Notes under the pieces: generated by a model | Seen by the model: only the letters and a program-made list of their open reading frames with translations | The model's database searches: none | Told to the model about the DNA's origin: nothing | Shown: positions 9,264 to 12,166 of the stretch, in pieces | Numbering within the stretch: the first letter of the stretch is position 1 | Layout of the letters: the number at the start of each line of letters is the position of its first letter | Assembly (NCBI GenBank): GCA_027600665.1 | Contig: JADGJL010000910.1 | Coordinates: 1-12,166 of the forward strand | DNA from: Irineochytrium annulatum | Lineage: Eukaryota > Chytridiomycota > Chytridiomycetes > Chytridiales > Chytridiaceae | DNA: 12,166 nt | Direction: 5' to 3' | Program-made: the position numbers and the translations under genes

Positions 9264-9719
9264 TCACGATTTGAGTATGGCGCGAGTGGGAGGGCAGGCT
9301 CGATGTTGTATTTCCTTCTCGTCGAGGATAGAACTTGGCGGGAGCGAGAGCTTTCCACGGCTGGACCTAACCATGGTCCTCGGTAGCTGAAAGGATTTTG
9401 ATTTTGAGTACGTCCTCAAAGAGGCCGCAACAAACGAGCAAGCCGACACGGACGCCGCTGACGATAGTGCCGCTGCAGAACGTGTCATCAACAAAGGTCG
9501 ACCTTGCATGCTCCCACCTCGGGCTTGGAGACTTGTTAATGGTGAGAGTGGCAGGAGGTTGCGAAGATCGTCGGTCGTTAAGAGGCGGGAATAGGAGGAC
9601 TTTGCATTTTGGACGTAATCTTGACCTATTTGTTGCAATCGGGTTTGAAAAAGGGTTACTCGCACCGTGATAATAATAAAGAATATTTGCTGTCAAATAT
9701 AATAGAAAGCCTGCAAAGA
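9264..9719. other. Intergenic stretch with several open frames, gene uncertain
   Basis: Bases 9264-9600 are more GC-rich than the surroundings and stay open in several frames: one minus-strand frame over 9264-9665, a plus-strand frame over 9391-9594 and a plus-strand ATG frame from 9277. The plus-strand frame at 9391-9594 has a mixed, acidic then basic composition. It is preceded by CCTAACC and a TAG (9365-9386), which could be branch site and acceptor, and contains a possible donor GTGAGA at 9541. I cannot join these to a neighbour or name a family. This may be a leader exon, a decayed gene or only composition. Bases 9600-9719 are AT-rich and probably the promoter of the next gene. Confidence 0.3.
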
Positions 9720-10627
9720 ATGCCCGACAGCCAACACCCACACCCTCACCTCCACCTTGCCATCCCGCCCGAGTCCTCCTCCACCACCGAACCCTCATCG
9801 ACCCCTCCCTTCTTCACTCCCGCCAGCTCGGAGTCCGCGCTTTTCCCCGACCCGCCCAACGACCCCTTCCGCGACCCTCATCGGCCCGATGACCCCACCG
9901 CTTGCGCAACGGACGCCTGGAATCTCGGGGGTGGGCAAGAGCAAGGGCGCGCGAGCGGCAAGAAGCCGTGGACGATCCTGACCGAGTCGGAGGCGCATCT
10001 GGCCAAATTGGAGAGGCGGCTGGGTGACGTGGTGGCGAAACGGATCGAGGGCGAACGGAAGGCACGGCTCGCGGGGAGTCCCGCGGGGAACGCGGGCAGC
10101 GGGCGAGGGTACGATATCACGTCGTACCTGATGGAGCGTGGTGAGTCTGTTGCCCTTCTTAGCACAATGGGCCATTGCGTTTGCTGATGTTATAATGTTG
10201 GCGGTATGGGAAATAAGAGGGCATGATTCAACGGCCGAACAACTTAAACAAGGACCTCGCGGAAAACAATGACGACGGCGATGACGACGATGAGGGGGTC
10301 GACCTCCCGCGCTCTCTGGGCCGGCTGAACAAGCGCGTCAGTTTCTCGCGCGTGTTGACGGACGCGCGCGGCAACCCTCATGACGACGACGACACCGCGT
10401 CGGACTCGTCGGACGGGGCGTCGGACATGGGGGCAGCGCGTGCTGCGTACAGGGACGCCACGGAGTCGGACGGGCTGTTGCCGGCGGCTGGAGCGTGGAG
10501 AAAGGAGGGAAGGGTTTGGGGATACGGTGTGCTGGGGTCGTTCTTGGAGTGCTGGAGAGAGTTTCGGTCGTGCTTTGGGTGCGGGATGGGAGGGAGGAAG
10601 GGGTTCGAGGATGAGGAGGATTATTGA
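9720..10627 (+). CDS. Acidic disordered protein with PP1-docking RVxF motif
   Basis: I do not recognise a family. Two exons, 9720-10140 and 10218-10627, encode about 276 residues. The 77-bp intron starts GTGAGT, has a GCTGAT branch-like site and ends TAAG, and phase 1 is kept only with the acceptor at 10217. Residues 1-65 are rich in Pro, Ser and His (HPHPHLHL) and likely disordered. Residues 88-118 (ESEAHLAKLERRLGDVV onward) look like an amphipathic, possibly coiled helix. An acidic run (about 159-166) precedes KRVSF at 179-183, a textbook RVxF motif for binding protein phosphatase 1, with a serine at the x position whose phosphorylation commonly blocks docking. A second acidic Asp-rich run follows, then a C-terminus with three cysteines (ECWREFRSCFGCG) and an acidic end (FEDEEDY). 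A PP1 regulatory or substrate role is inferred from the motif alone. The start is the first ATG in a frame whose upstream part is AT-rich. Confidence 0.75.
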
Positions 10628-10851
10628 TATATTACTTGCCTATTAGTTTGCGCTGTCGGTTCGTCTGGCTCTGTATTATTGTACATAGTTACTCTTTGGC
10701 AGTCGTCTTCGGTTTTTATGACTAGTAATTGATTGAGGAAGATTCCAATAACAACATACAGAAGGGAAGTGTCAAGCATAAGTTTTGACAAGTCCGAATT
10801 GTCACTTTCGTGAGTTAGTTTCGTCTTTTTCTTGCGAACAGAGTACCATCA
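10628..10851. promoter_or_regulatory. Short spacer upstream of YTM1
   Basis: These 224 bp hold the 3' end of the orphan gene and the promoter and leader of YTM1. The sequence is AT-rich and contains no open frame of note. No recognisable promoter element stands out. Confidence 0.5.
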
Positions 10852-12166
10852 ATGTCAACCGAGCAGGTCCAGGTGAGATCACATCTTTGAAATCCTTCGC
10901 AGTCCAGTTTATGCGGTGGATTTCACTAACGGGTCGCATATGACGTGGAAAAGGTCCGGTTTTCGACGAGGTCAAAGAAGTACTCGATCACGGATGCGCC
11001 CATCCTCGTGCCCGTCAGCTTGAGGCGTTTCGGCCTCTCGGAGGTCATTAACCACCTTCTCGGAACGTCAGGTTGCTTGATCGTTCTGAATTGTTATGTT
11101 TTCTCTTTGGCCCTTTCTGTTTCTGAAGATTTGCTTCAACGGATAGACTCCCCAATCCCTTTCGACTTCATCATCGACGGCAAGTTCCTGCGGACAACGC
11201 TCTCCACCTACCTCGAGCGGGAAAACCTTTCGACGGTAAGTTATCTGTCGCGTGGTATCGGCTTTCGACTCACGGAAACTACAGGAAAACGTCATCCCAA
11301 TAGAGTATGTCGAGTCAACCCTGCCCCCGCAACCGTCCACATCCTTCCAACACGATGACTGGGTCTCGGACGTCGCGGGGCCTGCGGACCGCGGGTGAGC
11401 GCTTGTTGGTTGTATTGACTTCGATCGCTATGCTAAACGGCGTTTGTCGTTATGCGCTATTTTAGGAGCCTGATTGCCACCGCGAGCTACGACGGGAACG
11501 CGCGGATATGGGTCGCGACGGGCGGATGCCTCGCCGTTCTGAAGCGGCATGAGGGGTCGGTGAAGAGCGTTGCGTGGGTGTTACAAGGTACGAACGCACT
11601 GATTCTTGTGGGCCGGATGATAGGATCTCGCCTGACTTACGCCCGTCTGAGAGCAGAAAATGATGGCAGCAGCGCGACGCTCGTGTCTGGTGGTGAGGAT
11701 GAAAAGATTTACGGATGGAAGGTACTGCCCCTCACTTTTCTCTCGCGCTTGCAACTGACGATCTCGTGTGTTTCAGTACGACCCCACAAGCAAAAAGGTG
11801 GAGGTGGTGTTTGAGGCCCGCGCTCACAAGGGCAGTGTCGACTGCCTGGCCGTGAGTTCGGACGCCTCCCGCTTCGCCAGCGCGTCTTGGGACTCAACCA
11901 TCAACGTCTGGTCCGTGGCTGCGACCGAGGGCGAAGAGGAGGACGCCGACACGCCCGAGGTGGACGCGAGGGCGAACGGGAAGCGGAAGAGGCTCAATCC
12001 GCGGAAGGTTCCGGCGAAGGTGCGGTCCTTTCGTGTGGTTTTCGGCACGTGCGACTGACTTTTTGTTTTTGTTTTTTTTTCATTTGATGCGCAGAAACCG
12101 CTTGTAACGCTTGGTGGCCATGTTGGCGCCGTGTCAACTGTGGCGTTTAACCGGGAGGGTGGGAAC
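10852..12166 (+). CDS. YTM1: Ribosome biogenesis protein Ytm1/WDR12, 3' partial
   Basis: Ytm1 (WDR12 in animals) joins Erb1 and Nop7 in the PeBoW complex on nucleolar pre-60S particles and is removed by the AAA+ ATPase Rea1/Mdn1. Exons are 10852-10872, 10954-11071, 11147-11235, 11285-11394, 11466-11587, 11657-11721, 11777-12019 and 12096 onward; the gene runs off the right edge after about 279 residues of an expected 430-480. The start is the ATG of MSTEQVQ, whose seven-codon first exon joins VRFSTRSKKY, the usual start of the NLE/ubiquitin-like domain (about residues 6-90). That domain shows LSEVINHLL, PIPFDFIIDG and IEYVESTLPP. Glu77 matches the conserved acidic residue that binds the Rea1 MIDAS domain. 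WD repeats follow: ASYDGNARIW (about 117-126), SGGEDEKIYGW (about 164-174) and ASASWDSTINVW in the next blade. An acidic-then-basic linker (EGEEEDAD, then KRKRLNPRK) separates this from the next blade at the right edge. The second exon border uses the acceptor at 11146; see the alternative at 11128. Confidence 0.96.

Noticed and set aside
9795..10175. Minus-strand open frames opposite exon 1 of the RVxF protein
   Set aside because: Arg/Pro-rich shadow of the plus-strand exon, whose spliced continuation is phase-consistent.
1..12166. Mobile element, CRISPR array, phage or viral genes
   Set aside because: No transposase, integrase, reverse transcriptase, terminal inverted repeats or regularly spaced repeats were seen; the window is ordinary intron-containing fungal chromosome.

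Overview
The window is nuclear DNA of a fungus. Every recognisable gene is split by short spliceosomal introns (about 42 to 160 bp) with GT..AG ends, and many introns have a CTAAC/CTGAC-like branch site close to the 3' end. The two genes that can be named, MTR10/TNPO3 and YTM1, match fungal proteins. Coding stretches are GC-rich and the spacers are more AT-rich. The intron style and GC contrast would suit an early-diverging (chytrid-like) or basidiomycete fungus, but the sequence alone does not settle the lineage.

Layout, left to right. Bases 1-757 hold no gene I can support. A four-exon gene on the minus strand (1720 down to about 758) encodes a small, unrecognised two-helix membrane protein. 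An 836-bp divergent spacer (1721-2555) with GC-rich palindromes separates it from a four-exon plus-strand gene (2556-4772). That gene encodes a signal-peptide-bearing seven-helix membrane protein with a large N-terminal ectodomain and a long polar cytoplasmic tail carrying seven glutamines. A 488-bp spacer with two imperfect tandem duplications follows. Next is an eight-exon karyopherin gene (5261-8840) of the transportin-3/Mtr10 family, the importin that carries SR-type RNA-binding proteins into the nucleus. An 879-bp spacer (8841-9719) includes a puzzling stretch with several open frames. A two-exon orphan gene (9720-10627) encodes an acidic, largely disordered protein with a clean PP1-docking RVxF motif (KRVSF). 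The window ends inside YTM1/WDR12 (10852 to beyond 12166), a WD-repeat ribosome-biogenesis factor with an N-terminal NLE/ubiquitin-like domain; seven introns are visible.

The genes are ordinary separate fungal transcription units, not an operon or a mobile element. The karyopherin and Ytm1 both belong to nuclear housekeeping (protein import; 60S ribosome assembly), but nothing shows that their neighbourhood is functional. I found no transposon, CRISPR array, rRNA or tRNA. The points most worth following up are the orphan seven-helix receptor-like protein, the orphan PP1-docking protein, in-frame stop-free introns in the karyopherin, and a pair of frame-preserving acceptor sites inside the NLE domain of YTM1. 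All exon borders are my own splice-site reading, supported by phase and, for the two named genes, by remembered family alignments.
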